Of a stretch of 64,000 nt of DNA, positions 35,101 to 43,124 are shown one piece after another; the first letter of the stretch is position 1; each line of letters begins with the position of its first letter. Below the pieces are notes generated by a model that saw nothing but the letters and a program-made list of their open reading frames with translations, ran no database searches and had not been told where the DNA came from. The translations under genes and the position numbers were made by a program. Origin of the DNA: Streptomyces spinosus (GTDB lineage: Bacteria > Actinomycetota > Actinomycetes > Streptomycetales > Streptomycetaceae); assembly GCF_020400655.1 (NCBI RefSeq), contig NZ_JAINRC010000016.1, positions 1-64,000 of the forward strand. The letters run 5' to 3'.

Positions 35101-35964
35101 CTCGCCGACCAGCTCATCATCATCTCCACGCCGTCCGTGGACGGCGCGAGCAGTGCCAGTACGACGCTGGACTGGCTGTCCGCGCACGGCTACGCCGACC
35201 TGGTCTCCCGGTCCCTCACCGTGATCTCCGGGGTGCGCGAGACCGGCAAGATGATCAAGGTCGAGGACATCGTGGCGCACTTCGAGACCCGCACCCGCGG
35301 GGTCGTCGTCGTGCCGTTCGACGAGCACCTGGCGGCCGGCGCCGAGGTAGACCTCGACATGATGCGGCCGAAGACGCGTGAGGCGTACTTCAACCTCGCC
35401 GCGATGGTCGCCGAGGACTTCACCCGCCACCAGCAGGCCCACGGCCTGTGGACGAGCGACGGCAACCCGCCCCCGGTGGCCGCCCCGCCCATGCCGGGAG
35501 CGCCCATGCCCGGCGCGCCCATGCCCGGCGCGTCCATGCCGGGAGCGCCGATGCCCGGACAGCCCATGCCTGGCCAGCCCCTGCCCGGACAGCCGATGCC
35601 GGGCCAGCCCGTGCCGGAACAGCTGTACGGCGCCGGGCAGCCGTACCCCCAGCCCCCCGGCCAGCCGTATCCCGCGGCCGCGAACCCGCCGTATCCCCCG
35701 GCCCCCGGCCAGCCGTACGCCCCGGCCCCCGGCCAGCCGTACGCCCCGGCCCCCGGTCAGCCGTACGCCCCGGCGCAGCAGCCCTACCCGCCTCAGCCGG
35801 GCCAGCCGCAGCCCTATCCGGGGGCGCCGCAGCAGCCGGGCTACCCGCACGCCGGACAGCCGCAGCCCCAGCCCCCGTCACAGCCGCAACCGCAGCCGGA
35901 ACCGCAGCCGGGGCAGCAGGCGCAGCAGCCTCCGCAGGCGCCCCCGGCCCCGCCCCAGCAGTAA
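32197..35964 (+). CDS. EspI-like MinD/ParA ATPase with giant disordered regions
   Basis: A 1255-residue protein from a GTG with a perfect AGGAGG site. Residues 1-~770 are almost entirely Pro/Gly/Ala/Glu low-complexity sequence with six GYGFPQP repeats. Residues ~835-1085 form a MinD/ParA-type ATPase: deviant Walker A KGGVGKTT (841-848), switch ILAIDANPDAGTLG, and VILTDSGTG. The last ~170 residues are Pro-rich repeats (PMPGAP, PYAPAPGQ). Mycobacterial ESX-1 has a protein of the same build, EspI: a Pro-rich N-terminus plus MinD-like ATPase implicated in energy-dependent control of secretion. Here the disordered part is much longer. It lies last in the locus, 301 bases after the EccE series, and probably acts in the cytoplasm near the channel. 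Confidence 0.9.
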   Translation: MSSDRDGMRGGWDTPGDDQPDAEAVETTGEFTIDYAPPAWYTQNASGAGGTGAGGAGGAGAFAPSTGSAASGEPATPAAPGLPFPTGTPVPGPTPPPPATPPVGTPPQGTPFIPGQGASYRPAEGAPHGPAQGASFTPPQGAAYAHPAGPAQPAPPTGDPVPVPRLPEGFEPQQAQPAQPEASAASGVAEPETDNGDLESGATMRFSAVALKRQMAEIAERAGAAGEPAGGEGSSGEEGDAGPEASGGPETSGGPEHTAGVGGAGGAEGSRGSKGSAGDSGGDRAVDGDGDVGRAGQSGGRDGAEESGGEVAVRDGSDRSVAEAAVSGGSGPDGTAAEEKAAAEESVAEQAAGAKDAGEKDGSGERGAEQGGADEGAVDVVPPAPSEGSADSAQSGVPETSPAGAADVTAPGGAPHPGAAEDGAQPGGEAAADGASDSPAQPEAVHAGTPGPGAPPVNAPQPAPGRPGGYGFPQPDAALPGAQPAPAAQPHGAPPAPGVPYAAVPPAPPAPQGAQPGWTPPASQGGLPPLPPSYQPAAPANAAQWPAQPGQQPGAVPQQPGPMPGQQPQPTGQQGPAGAPGQQPPFHPQAPQPAPAAWNQPDHTADQAGPAQRPGQPGAAGAPVPNGPASGPTPSSGYGFPQPGAPAPGVPHPPAQPGVASPPAQPGGYGFPQPPAAQPHPHGPTPPSGYGFPQPGAPNAPAQSGGYGFPQPGNPDPHAQSGGYGFPQPPRNPDGTPGAPQAPHAPVDPRSGASWPQPVQHDQRQPTNPGAAPLGYTAAVELSSDRLLNNKRQKAKSGRPAAAGGRFKLGGKKEEAERQRKLELIRTPVLSCYRIAVISLKGGVGKTTTTTALGSTLATERQDKILAIDANPDAGTLGRRVRRETGATIRDLVQAIPYLNSYMDIRRFTSQAPSGLEIIANDVDPAVSTTFNDEDYRRAIDVLGRQYPVILTDSGTGLLYSAMRGVLDLADQLIIISTPSVDGASSASTTLDWLSAHGYADLVSRSLTVISGVRETGKMIKVEDIVAHFETRTRGVVVVPFDEHLAAGAEVDLDMMRPKTREAYFNLAAMVAEDFTRHQQAHGLWTSDGNPPPVAAPPMPGAPMPGAPMPGASMPGAPMPGQPMPGQPLPGQPMPGQPVPEQLYGAGQPYPQPPGQPYPAAANPPYPPAPGQPYAPAPGQPYAPAPGQPYAPAQQPYPPQPGQPQPYPGAPQQPGYPHAGQPQPQPPSQPQPQPEPQPGQQAQQPPQAPPAPPQQ
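33598..34395 (+). repeat. Intragenic GYGFPQP repeats
   Basis: Six near-identical copies encoding [S/G]GYGFPQP occur at about 33598, 34105, 34195, 34256, 34310 and 34364. Spacing tightens toward the 3' end, consistent with local duplication inside the disordered part of the MinD-like protein. Confidence 0.85.
35489..35770 (+). repeat. Intragenic PMPGx and PYAPAPGQ tandem repeats
   Basis: Two adjoining arrays near the 3' end of the MinD-like gene. Nine 15-base units encode MPGAP/MPGQP-type pentapeptides (35489-35628), and three 24-base units encode PYAPAPGQ (about 35700-35770). They are coding repeats, kept in frame. Confidence 0.85.
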
Positions 35965-35976
35965 GGGACATGGAAA

Positions 35977-36011
35977 AAGGGCGGCCGGTGCTCACCGCAC
36001 CGGCCGCCCTT
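35977..36011. terminator. Bidirectional terminator at the end of the ESX locus
   Basis: A 15-bp stem (35977-35991 with 35997-36011), preceded by an A-run, ends both the plus-strand MinD-like gene and minus-strand ribF. It marks the right boundary of the ESX locus. Confidence 0.88.
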
Positions 36012-36058
36012 CTCGTCGTGACGGGGGCCGCCGAACGACTCCCGCCGGAAACGAGCGG

Positions 36059-37006
36059 CTACTCCTGAGCCGCCACGATCTCCCGGCACCGCTTCACATC
36101 CGCGGCCATCTGCTCCAGCAGGGCCTCCAGCGAGTCGAACTTCGCCTGCCCGCGCACGTAGGCGAGGAAGTCGACCGCGACGTGGAGGCCGTACAGATCG
36201 AGGCCGACGCGGTCGATCGCGTACGCCTCCACGGTGCGCTCGGTGCCGTCGAACTGCGGATTCGTGCCGACGGAGATCGCGGCCGGCATGGCCTCGCCCT
36301 GGGCGTGCAGGTACCCGGCGTACACGCCGTCGGCGGGGATGGCGGTGTGCGGGAGCGTCTCGACGTTGGCCGTCGGGAAGCCCAGTTCCCGGCCGCGCTG
36401 GGCGCCGCGGACGACGACGCCCTCCACGCGGTGCGGGCGGCCGAGGATCTCGCGGGCGCCCGCGACGTCGCCCTCGGCGACCAGGCGGCGGGTCAGTGTG
36501 GAGGAGAACGGTTCGCCGCCGCCCGCCTCACCGGTGACGTACAGGTCGACGACCTCGACGTCGAAGTCGTAGATCTTGCCCTGTCCGACGAGGAACTCGA
36601 CGTTGCCGGCCGCCTTGTGGCCGAAGCGGAAGTTCGGACCCTCCACGACCGCCTTGGCGTGCAGCTTGTCCACCAGGACCTTCACCACGAAGTCGGCGGG
36701 CGAGAGCTTGGAGAACTCGGTGGTGAAGGGGAGGATGAGGCACGCGTCGACGCCCAGCTCGGCCATCAGTTCCGCGCGGCGGTGGTGCGGGGCGAGCAGC
36801 GGCGGGTGACTGCCCGGGCGGACGACCTCGCTGGGGTGCGGGTCGAAGGTGACCACGACGGCCGGGACGCCGAGCTCGCGGGCCCGGTCGACGGCGTGCT
36901 TGATGATCAGCTGGTGGCCGCGGTGGACGCCGTCGTAGGAACCGATGGTGACGACGCTGCGCCCCCAGTCCTGGGGGATGTCCTCCAAGCCACGCCAGCG
37001 CTGCAC
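36059..37006 (-). CDS. ribF: Bifunctional riboflavin kinase/FAD synthetase
   Basis: RibF phosphorylates riboflavin to FMN and adenylates it to FAD. The 315-residue protein has the N-terminal nucleotidyltransferase signature IGSYDGVHRGHQ, then VVTFDPHPSEV and GPNFRFGHKAAGN. The C-terminal kinase signature GRELGFPTANV is followed by DGVYAGYL. The GTG start has GAGGAG 8 bases upstream. In many bacteria ribF sits between truB and rpsO. Here truB is separated by a 1602-codon gene and rpsO by the ESX locus, although strand and order are kept. No FMN riboswitch is seen in the leader. Confidence 0.96.
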   Translation of the reverse strand: MQRWRGLEDIPQDWGRSVVTIGSYDGVHRGHQLIIKHAVDRARELGVPAVVVTFDPHPSEVVRPGSHPPLLAPHHRRAELMAELGVDACLILPFTTEFSKLSPADFVVKVLVDKLHAKAVVEGPNFRFGHKAAGNVEFLVGQGKIYDFDVEVVDLYVTGEAGGGEPFSSTLTRRLVAEGDVAGAREILGRPHRVEGVVVRGAQRGRELGFPTANVETLPHTAIPADGVYAGYLHAQGEAMPAAISVGTNPQFDGTERTVEAYAIDRVGLDLYGLHVAVDFLAYVRGQAKFDSLEALLEQMAADVKRCREIVAAQE

Positions 37007-37136
37007 TGTGACCGCTCCTCGAACCCTTGTCCGTGTCTACCTTGACCTCGTCGTGCAGGTCTAAGGGTGCCATGCCGGGTGCTCCGCGCCAGCATCGGCA
37101 TGGGGGCTGTGACGGGGCGCACGCTCCCGCCGCCGC

Positions 37137-40100
37137 TCAGGCCGGTACGCGCACGCCCGACAGGTTCTCGATCGTGCGGCGGGCGCTGGGCCCGACCACG
37201 GCCGCCCAGTCGTCCGGGGCCTCCGTCAGCCAGCGTGCCATGCGGGCGGCGAAGCCGGGCACGTGCCGGCCGATGTCGACCAGGGCGCGGTCGAAACGGG
37301 TGGCTCCCTCGGGCGTGCGGACGAGGAGCAGGCCGGTGCGGTGGACCAGGCCGCGGGCCTCCTCCGCCCGGCCGCCGTGTTCCGTGGCCCCGTGCAGGAC
37401 GGCGAGCAGGACGGACGGGTCCTCCTCCCGGGCGAGCAGGAACTCCAGCAGCTCGCGGCGGAGCGGGTGGGAGGCGGGGGTGCCGGGGACGGCGAGGACG
37501 GTGGCGAGGGCCGCCCGGAGCGGTTCGGGGCCGCCGTCGAGCAGGCCGGTGACGAGGGGCAGCAGGACCGGGCGGGCGGTGGGGCCCTGTTCGAGGCGGC
37601 GCTCGACCTGGGCGGCGACCTGTCCGGCGACGGGTCCGGCGGTCTCCGGGCACTGCAACAGCGCCTCCCGGACGAGGACGGCGGCCCGGTGGGCCAGGGC
37701 CGCGGTGGGGACCTGGGTGAGACCGCGCAGGACCGCTCCGGTGTCCGGACCACCGGCGCCCGGAGCGCACAGGCGGGCGTGGAAGGCCTCCAGGACCGGT
37801 TCCGGGTGCGTGGTGAGGGCCGGGACGAGGGCGCTGGGCGGGAACTGCGGGTCGCCGTCGGTGAAGTGGCGCAGCGCCGCGGGCAGGTGGCGGTCCCGGG
37901 TGCGGGGATCGCGGACCAGCAGGGCCAGCGCGGCGCCGTGCAGGCTGCGGTCGGCGGGGCGGGCGAGCAGGGTGAGGGCGGCGTAGCGCAGCAGCTCGCG
38001 GTCGGCGTCCGAGCGGGCGTGGGGGGCGGCTCGCAGGGCGAAGGCCACGGCCGCGACCCGGCGGGCGGGGCGCTCGTCGTGCGCCCAGCGGTCCACCGCC
38101 CGGCACAGGGCCGACGGCTCCTCCTCGGCGAGGACGGCGAGCAGTTCGTCGGCACGCCGGTGCGCGCAGGCCACCAGCACCTCGGTGAGATCGTCCAGGG
38201 CACCGTGCCGGTGGGTGTGCAGCAGCGCCTGCGCGGCGGTGGCCACGGTGGCGTGCGGGGTCGCGGGCAGCGGCCGTTCGTCCGTGAACCACTGGGTGAG
38301 CAAGGGCTGTACGACGGCCGGTGCGGCGGCGAGCAGTCCGGCGACGGCGTCCAGGTACCGGTCGCCCGCCGCGGGCGGCGCCGGGTCCGCCAGGACGAGG
38401 CGGCGCAGCACGTCCACGCGCTCGGCGTCGGGGAGGGGCAGGCCGGTCCAGAAGGCGGGGCGGAAGTCGGCCGGTACGGGCCGCCCGGCGCCGTGCCAGG
38501 CGACGACACGGTCCGCGAGCAGGCGCAGCACCTCGGTGTACGGCGTCGCGTCCGGGACCTGGAGCAGGGTTCGGGCGAGCAGCCGCGCGGCCCACCAGGA
38601 GCCGGTGTCACGGTCCAGCGCGTCCACCAGCTCCCGCAGCCGGAAGGCGAGGTGCCGGGGGCCCTGCTGGCGGACGAGGAGCAGCAGCGCCTGCACAACG
38701 GGGCCGACGCGGTGGTGCGGGACAGCGACCGGGCGGGCCGCGCTCGGCTCGCCGGCGCGGTGCACCAGGGCTGCCAGCGCCGCGTCCAGGTCCAGGTGCG
38801 TGCCCTGGATCCAGTCGGCCAGCTCCTCGTGGGCGAAGCGGTAGCCGGTACCGGCCGGCACGAGGAGGCCCTCGGCCAGCACGGCGGACGCCCAGCCGGT
38901 ACCGCCGCCGAGCCGGGCCGGGGCGGGGCCCCGGGGGAACAGCGCCTCGAACGACTCCCGGTCCAGCTCCCCCTGCCCCGGTCCGAGGCTGCGCCGGGCG
39001 GCCTCGTGCACCTGCCCGGCCACCCGCGCCGCGAGCCGCCGGACGGCCGTCGCGCGCGGACCGCCGGCGGCGGCGAGGCGGTCCGCGATGCGCAGGCACA
39101 TCAGGTCGAGGTAGGCGGCGAACACGTCGTGCCGGTCGACGGGCCCGGCGACCGGTGCGTCGGGTACGGCGGCCCGCACCTCGGACAACAGCCGCAGCAC
39201 GAGCGGATGCCGCGCGTCCCGCTCATCGAGCACGCCCTCCGGAATCCCGTACCGCGCCCGTGCCCACCGCGCCTCCTCGAACGAGAAGTCCCCGATCCGC
39301 AGACAGGGCGGAAGGGGGTCGGTGGCCGGGGTGCGGGGGGCTTCGCCGGTAGCCGGTTCTGTGGGTGCGGTGCGGGTCCGGGGCGGGGTCTCGCGGGTGT
39401 GGGCGGTGCGGCCCGGTGCGGTGCTGTCGGACGGGCAGGCGAGACGGCCCGGGAGGAGATCCGCCTCGGGGCCGCCCGACTGGGAGGTGAGGCCCGCCGG
39501 GGACGTGAGACCTGCCGGGAGGAGGCCCGGCTCGGGGCTGCCCGCCCGGGAGGCGAGACCTGCCGGAGAGGTGAGGCCCGCCGGGGAGGTGAGGCGGACC
39601 GGGGTGCCGTGCGGCTCGGGGCTGTCCTCCGGGGAAGCGAGACCCGCCGGGAGGGGATCCGGCTCGGGGCCACCCGCCCGGGGGGCGAGACCCGCCGGGA
39701 GGAAGTCCGACTCGGGGCCGCCCGCCGGGGACGTGAGGCCCGCCGGGGACGTGAGGCGGACCGGGGTGCCGTGCGGCTCGGGGCTGTCCTCCGGGGAAGC
39801 GAGACCCGCCGGGAGGTGATGCGGCTCGGGGCCACCCGCCCGGGGGGCGAGACCCGCCGGGAGGAAGTCCGACTCGGGGGCGCCTGCCGGGGACGTGAGA
39901 CCCGCCGGGGACGTCAGACCCGCCGGGGAGGTGAGGGCCGCCGGGGACATCAGACCCGCCGGGGAGGTGAGGGCCGCCGGGGACATCAGACCCGCCGGGG
40001 ACGTGAGGCCCGCCGGGGACGTGAGGCGGACCGGGGTGCCGTGCGGCTCGGGGCTGTCCTCCGGGGAAGCGAGACCCGCCGGGAGGTGATGCGGCTCGGG

Positions 40101-41945
40101 ACTGCCCGCCGAGAGGGCGAACCGGGGCAGGGGAACCCGCGGTTCGGCGCCGCCGGCCGAGGCGCCGCCGGCCGAGGGCGGGCGACCGGCGAGACCGTGC
40201 GGCGGCTCGCCCAGTCCGGCTGGACCCGGGGGCGCAGCCGGAGGACCGGCCGGTGCGCTGCGCAGCGACTCCCCGCCACACTCCGGGACGCCGGGCTCAG
40301 CCGACCCGCGCCCCACACCAACACCGTCCGCCTCGACCGCAGGCCCGGCCCAGCCACACCCGCCACCAGCGCCGTCAGCCTCACCCACAGAGTCAGCCGA
40401 CGCACACCCCGCACCAGCACTGTCCGCCTGAGCCACGGAGTCGGCCGGTCTCGGCCTGCCGCTCCCGGGGCGCGCAGGGCCGGCCGGCGCACGGTCCGGC
40501 CCGGTTCCGGGCAGCGTGCCCTGCGGCTCTCCGTTCTCCGCCGGAACCCCGTGGTCCGGCTCCCGCGGGTCGCCCGGCACGTGGAGGACGTCCGGTGGGA
40601 AGGCCCGGCCGGTGCGTTCCCAGTGTTCCTCCCGGCAGGCCACGACCAGGCGGGTTCCCGTTCCGGCCAGCCAGGTGGCCGTGCTCCCGGCCCAGGCGGA
40701 CAGGCGGTCGGCGAGGGCGGGCGGCATCTCCTCGGGGCAGTCCAGGAGGATCAGCAGCGGGCGGCCGGCCCGGGCGGCGAGGCGGGCCACGCGTTCGGGC
40801 GTGACGTCGCCCAGGTCGTCGGGCCGGCCGGAGCGGGACGCGGCGATGGCCCGGGCGGCACGCGCCAAGCTGCGGCGGGCCGCGTCGGCCACCGAGTCGT
40901 CCGTGTCCCTCAGATCGGCACCGCGCAGCCGGAGCGTGGGGGCCGGCCGCTCCCCCCGGGCACGGCGGGCGGTGAGCGCCGCGAGTTCCGTCGTACGCCC
41001 GCAGCCCGGTGCGCCGACGAGGCCGAGCACGGGCCGGTCGCCGGCGGCGAAGGCGGCCAACCCACGCGCGACGCCGGGACGTTCGACCGGCTCGACGGCG
41101 CCCGCGAGGCCGTCGTGCCCGGCCGGGGTCGTGGTCAGCTGGAGGACGCCGGCGAGGTTGAGGTCGGCGCCGAACGCGGGCACGGTGGCCGCGTTGCGGG
41201 CGAGCAGGTCGGCGAGGGCGCCGTCGAGTGGCCGCAGCGGCACCGCGAAGCCGGCGTCGCGCTGGGCGCTGTGCAGGGCGGTGCCGAGGACGCCGACGAC
41301 CGCGCCGGTGTGTGCGTCGAGCACCGGTCCGCCGGCCGCGCCGCCGCCCAGCCGCAGCGCGTCCCGGCCTGCCGTGCCGATCGCGAGCTCCAGTGCGTCG
41401 TCCAGGAGGTGGAAGCGGTCCGTGGCGGTGTACGTCACCTGCGTGGCGGCCAGCACCCGCGCTTCGCGCCAGCAGCCGGCGGCGACCCGTACGTAGGTGC
41501 CGGCGTCGATGCGCTCCCGCACGGTCAGCGGCAGCGGCTCGACACCGAGGCCCTCGGTGCGCACCAGGGCGAGGCCGAGACCGGGCAGTGCGGTGACCGC
41601 GTCGGGGCCGACCACGCAGGTACGGTCCTCTCCGGCGTGCAGCACCAGCCGGGGCAGCCCGTCGACGGCCTCGTGGCTGGTGAGGAGGGTGCCCTCGTGA
41701 TCGGCGAGGAAGCCGAGTCCGCGCGGGCGCCCTGCCAGGTCCCGGATGCGTACGAGGGCGGCGGCCCGGGCATCCGGACCCGCGGCCGGCGCGCCGCCCG
41801 CGCGGTGCTCGTCCCCGCGCGCTCCCGACGGCCGTTCCCCCTGCGCGCCGCCCCTGTCCGCGCGCTCCCCCTTCGCGCGCCGCTCGGACGGTCGCCCCTC
41901 GCCCCCGAGCCCCCGGCGCCCGCTCCGCGGGCCCCGTTCCGTCAT
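37137..41945 (-). CDS. Giant trypsin-like (degenerate)/P-loop NTPase/repeat protein
   Basis: A 1602-residue protein with GGGGAGG before its ATG. After a basic N-terminus, residues ~60-275 form a trypsin-like fold. His91 (LLTSHEAV) is kept, but the Asp strand reads GLALV and the Ser motif GxSGGP reads GAAGGP (near residue 203), so it is probably not an active protease. A P-loop domain follows: Walker A GAPGCGRTT near residue 311 and Walker B LLILLDCPEE, in the style of NACHT/STAND signalling ATPases. Residues ~450-830 are low complexity with tandem LTSPAG repeats. The remaining ~750 residues are helical, HEAT/TPR-like. It interrupts truB-ribF. A sensor or defence role is plausible but unproven. 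Confidence 0.88.
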   Translation of the reverse strand: MTERGPRSGRRGLGGEGRPSERRAKGERADRGGAQGERPSGARGDEHRAGGAPAAGPDARAAALVRIRDLAGRPRGLGFLADHEGTLLTSHEAVDGLPRLVLHAGEDRTCVVGPDAVTALPGLGLALVRTEGLGVEPLPLTVRERIDAGTYVRVAAGCWREARVLAATQVTYTATDRFHLLDDALELAIGTAGRDALRLGGGAAGGPVLDAHTGAVVGVLGTALHSAQRDAGFAVPLRPLDGALADLLARNAATVPAFGADLNLAGVLQLTTTPAGHDGLAGAVEPVERPGVARGLAAFAAGDRPVLGLVGAPGCGRTTELAALTARRARGERPAPTLRLRGADLRDTDDSVADAARRSLARAARAIAASRSGRPDDLGDVTPERVARLAARAGRPLLILLDCPEEMPPALADRLSAWAGSTATWLAGTGTRLVVACREEHWERTGRAFPPDVLHVPGDPREPDHGVPAENGEPQGTLPGTGPDRAPAGPARPGSGRPRPADSVAQADSAGAGCASADSVGEADGAGGGCGWAGPAVEADGVGVGRGSAEPGVPECGGESLRSAPAGPPAAPPGPAGLGEPPHGLAGRPPSAGGASAGGAEPRVPLPRFALSAGSPEPHHLPAGLASPEDSPEPHGTPVRLTSPAGLTSPAGLMSPAALTSPAGLMSPAALTSPAGLTSPAGLTSPAGAPESDFLPAGLAPRAGGPEPHHLPAGLASPEDSPEPHGTPVRLTSPAGLTSPAGGPESDFLPAGLAPRAGGPEPDPLPAGLASPEDSPEPHGTPVRLTSPAGLTSPAGLASRAGSPEPGLLPAGLTSPAGLTSQSGGPEADLLPGRLACPSDSTAPGRTAHTRETPPRTRTAPTEPATGEAPRTPATDPLPPCLRIGDFSFEEARWARARYGIPEGVLDERDARHPLVLRLLSEVRAAVPDAPVAGPVDRHDVFAAYLDLMCLRIADRLAAAGGPRATAVRRLAARVAGQVHEAARRSLGPGQGELDRESFEALFPRGPAPARLGGGTGWASAVLAEGLLVPAGTGYRFAHEELADWIQGTHLDLDAALAALVHRAGEPSAARPVAVPHHRVGPVVQALLLLVRQQGPRHLAFRLRELVDALDRDTGSWWAARLLARTLLQVPDATPYTEVLRLLADRVVAWHGAGRPVPADFRPAFWTGLPLPDAERVDVLRRLVLADPAPPAAGDRYLDAVAGLLAAAPAVVQPLLTQWFTDERPLPATPHATVATAAQALLHTHRHGALDDLTEVLVACAHRRADELLAVLAEEEPSALCRAVDRWAHDERPARRVAAVAFALRAAPHARSDADRELLRYAALTLLARPADRSLHGAALALLVRDPRTRDRHLPAALRHFTDGDPQFPPSALVPALTTHPEPVLEAFHARLCAPGAGGPDTGAVLRGLTQVPTAALAHRAAVLVREALLQCPETAGPVAGQVAAQVERRLEQGPTARPVLLPLVTGLLDGGPEPLRAALATVLAVPGTPASHPLRRELLEFLLAREEDPSVLLAVLHGATEHGGRAEEARGLVHRTGLLLVRTPEGATRFDRALVDIGRHVPGFAARMARWLTEAPDDWAAVVGPSARRTIENLSGVRVPA
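39540..40130 (-). repeat. Nested tandem repeats in the 1602-codon gene
   Basis: 18-base units encoding LTSPAG (variants LMSPAA, LASRAG) alternate with a longer block encoding PEPHGTPVRLTSPAG. The block GAGGCGGACC (plus strand) recurs at 39591, 39753 and 40023. The intervals are 162 and 270 bases; they differ by 108 bases, exactly six 18-base units. All are multiples of three, so the frame is kept. This points to recent slippage or unequal recombination. Confidence 0.9.
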
Positions 41946-42218
41946 GCTCGTACCTCCCCGCCCGTCCCCGTGACCTGGTTCCGACGGTAGGCGCGGGATG
42001 ATCGGCCGGAAAGATCGCGCGAGGAACGCGCCCCCTTCCGCTCCCCCGGTTCACTCCGAGCGCCTGCCCGGACGGGTGAATAGGCGGATGTCGCTGGATA
42101 ACCCTAGGGGTGGGGGAACCGAGGGGGGACCGTGGAGCGGCGGCAGGACCGACCCCGTGTGGCCGGCCGCCGCTCCACGGCAGACCACCCGGGATTCCGG
42201 GGTTCGGGCCCCGGCGCC

Positions 42219-43124
42219 TCAGCCGAACACGGCCAGGCTCTTCGCCTTCCCCCGGTGCTCCTCGACCAGCGCGAGGAAACGGCCCTCGGGGTCGAACACG
42301 GCGACGGGACCCGCTCCCGCGTACTCCTCGGGGATCTCCAGCCGGACGCCGTTCAGCAGCAGCCGGGACCGCTTGGCGTCGACCTCCCAGCGCGGGAACG
42401 CGGCGGTGGCGGCCTCGGCGATCGGCATCACGGTCAGCTCCTGCTGGAGCTGGTCCAGCGTCTTCGCCGCGTCCAGCCGGTAGGGGCCGACACGGGTGCG
42501 GCGCAGCGCGGTGAGGTGGCCGCCGACGCCGAGGTCGGCGCCCAGGTCACGGGCGAGGGCGCGGATGTAGGTGCCGGAGGAGCAGACCACCGACACGACC
42601 AGGTCGAGCACGGGTGTGCCGTCCTCGGCGACCGCGTCCCGGACGTCGTACACCGCGAAGGAGGAGATGGTCACCGGCCGGGCGGGGATCTCGAAGTCCT
42701 CGCCCTCACGGGCCCGCTTGTACGACCGTACGCCGTCGATCTTGATGGCGCTGACCTTGGACGGGACCTGCATGATGTCGCCGGTCAGCTTGGCGATGCC
42801 CGCGTCGATGGCGTCCCGGGTCACCTTGGAGGCGTCGGTGGACGAGGTGATCTCGCCCTCGGCGTCGTCGGTGAGGGTGTTCTGGCCCAGGCGGACCGTG
42901 CCCAGGTACTCCTTCTCCGTGAGCGCGAGGTGCCCGAGGAGCTTGGTGGCGCGCTCGACTCCGAGGACCAGGACGCCGGTCGCCATCGGGTCGAGGGTGC
43001 CGGCGTGGCCGACGCGGCGGGTCCTGGCGATCCCGCGCATCTTGGCGACCACGTCGTGCGAAGTGAAGCCCGACGGCTTGTCGACGATGACGAGGCCGTC
43101 GGGCGTGGTGTGCTTCGGGGTCAT
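42219..43124 (-). CDS. truB: tRNA pseudouridine(55) synthase
   Basis: TruB converts U55 of tRNA to pseudouridine. The 301-residue protein has the catalytic motif GHAGTLDPMATG with nucleophile Asp45. It also has the KEYLGTVRLG strand, the SAIKIDGVRSYKRAREGE thumb region, and the closing SGTYIRALARDLG with GGHLTALRRTRVGPY. It overlaps the rbfA stop by four bases (ATGA), so the two are translationally coupled. The 273 bases on its downstream side, up to the 1602-codon gene, hold no gene; that is where the giant gene's promoter should lie. Confidence 0.97.
   Translation of the reverse strand: MTPKHTTPDGLVIVDKPSGFTSHDVVAKMRGIARTRRVGHAGTLDPMATGVLVLGVERATKLLGHLALTEKEYLGTVRLGQNTLTDDAEGEITSSTDASKVTRDAIDAGIAKLTGDIMQVPSKVSAIKIDGVRSYKRAREGEDFEIPARPVTISSFAVYDVRDAVAEDGTPVLDLVVSVVCSSGTYIRALARDLGADLGVGGHLTALRRTRVGPYRLDAAKTLDQLQQELTVMPIAEAATAAFPRWEVDAKRSRLLLNGVRLEIPEEYAGAGPVAVFDPEGRFLALVEEHRGKAKSLAVFG

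Noticed and set aside
32032..35850. A 1272-codon open frame antisense to the MinD-like gene, and similar long antisense frames opposite eccC, infB and the 1602-codon gene
   Set aside because: Typical GC-rich shadow frames: Arg/Gly/Val-rich with no domain, opposite strongly supported genes.
37007..37136. FMN riboswitch before ribF
   Set aside because: The leader is short and lacks the conserved RFN element.
39540..40130. CRISPR-like regularly spaced repeats
   Set aside because: The repeats are in frame inside a coding region, with no unique spacers and no cas genes.
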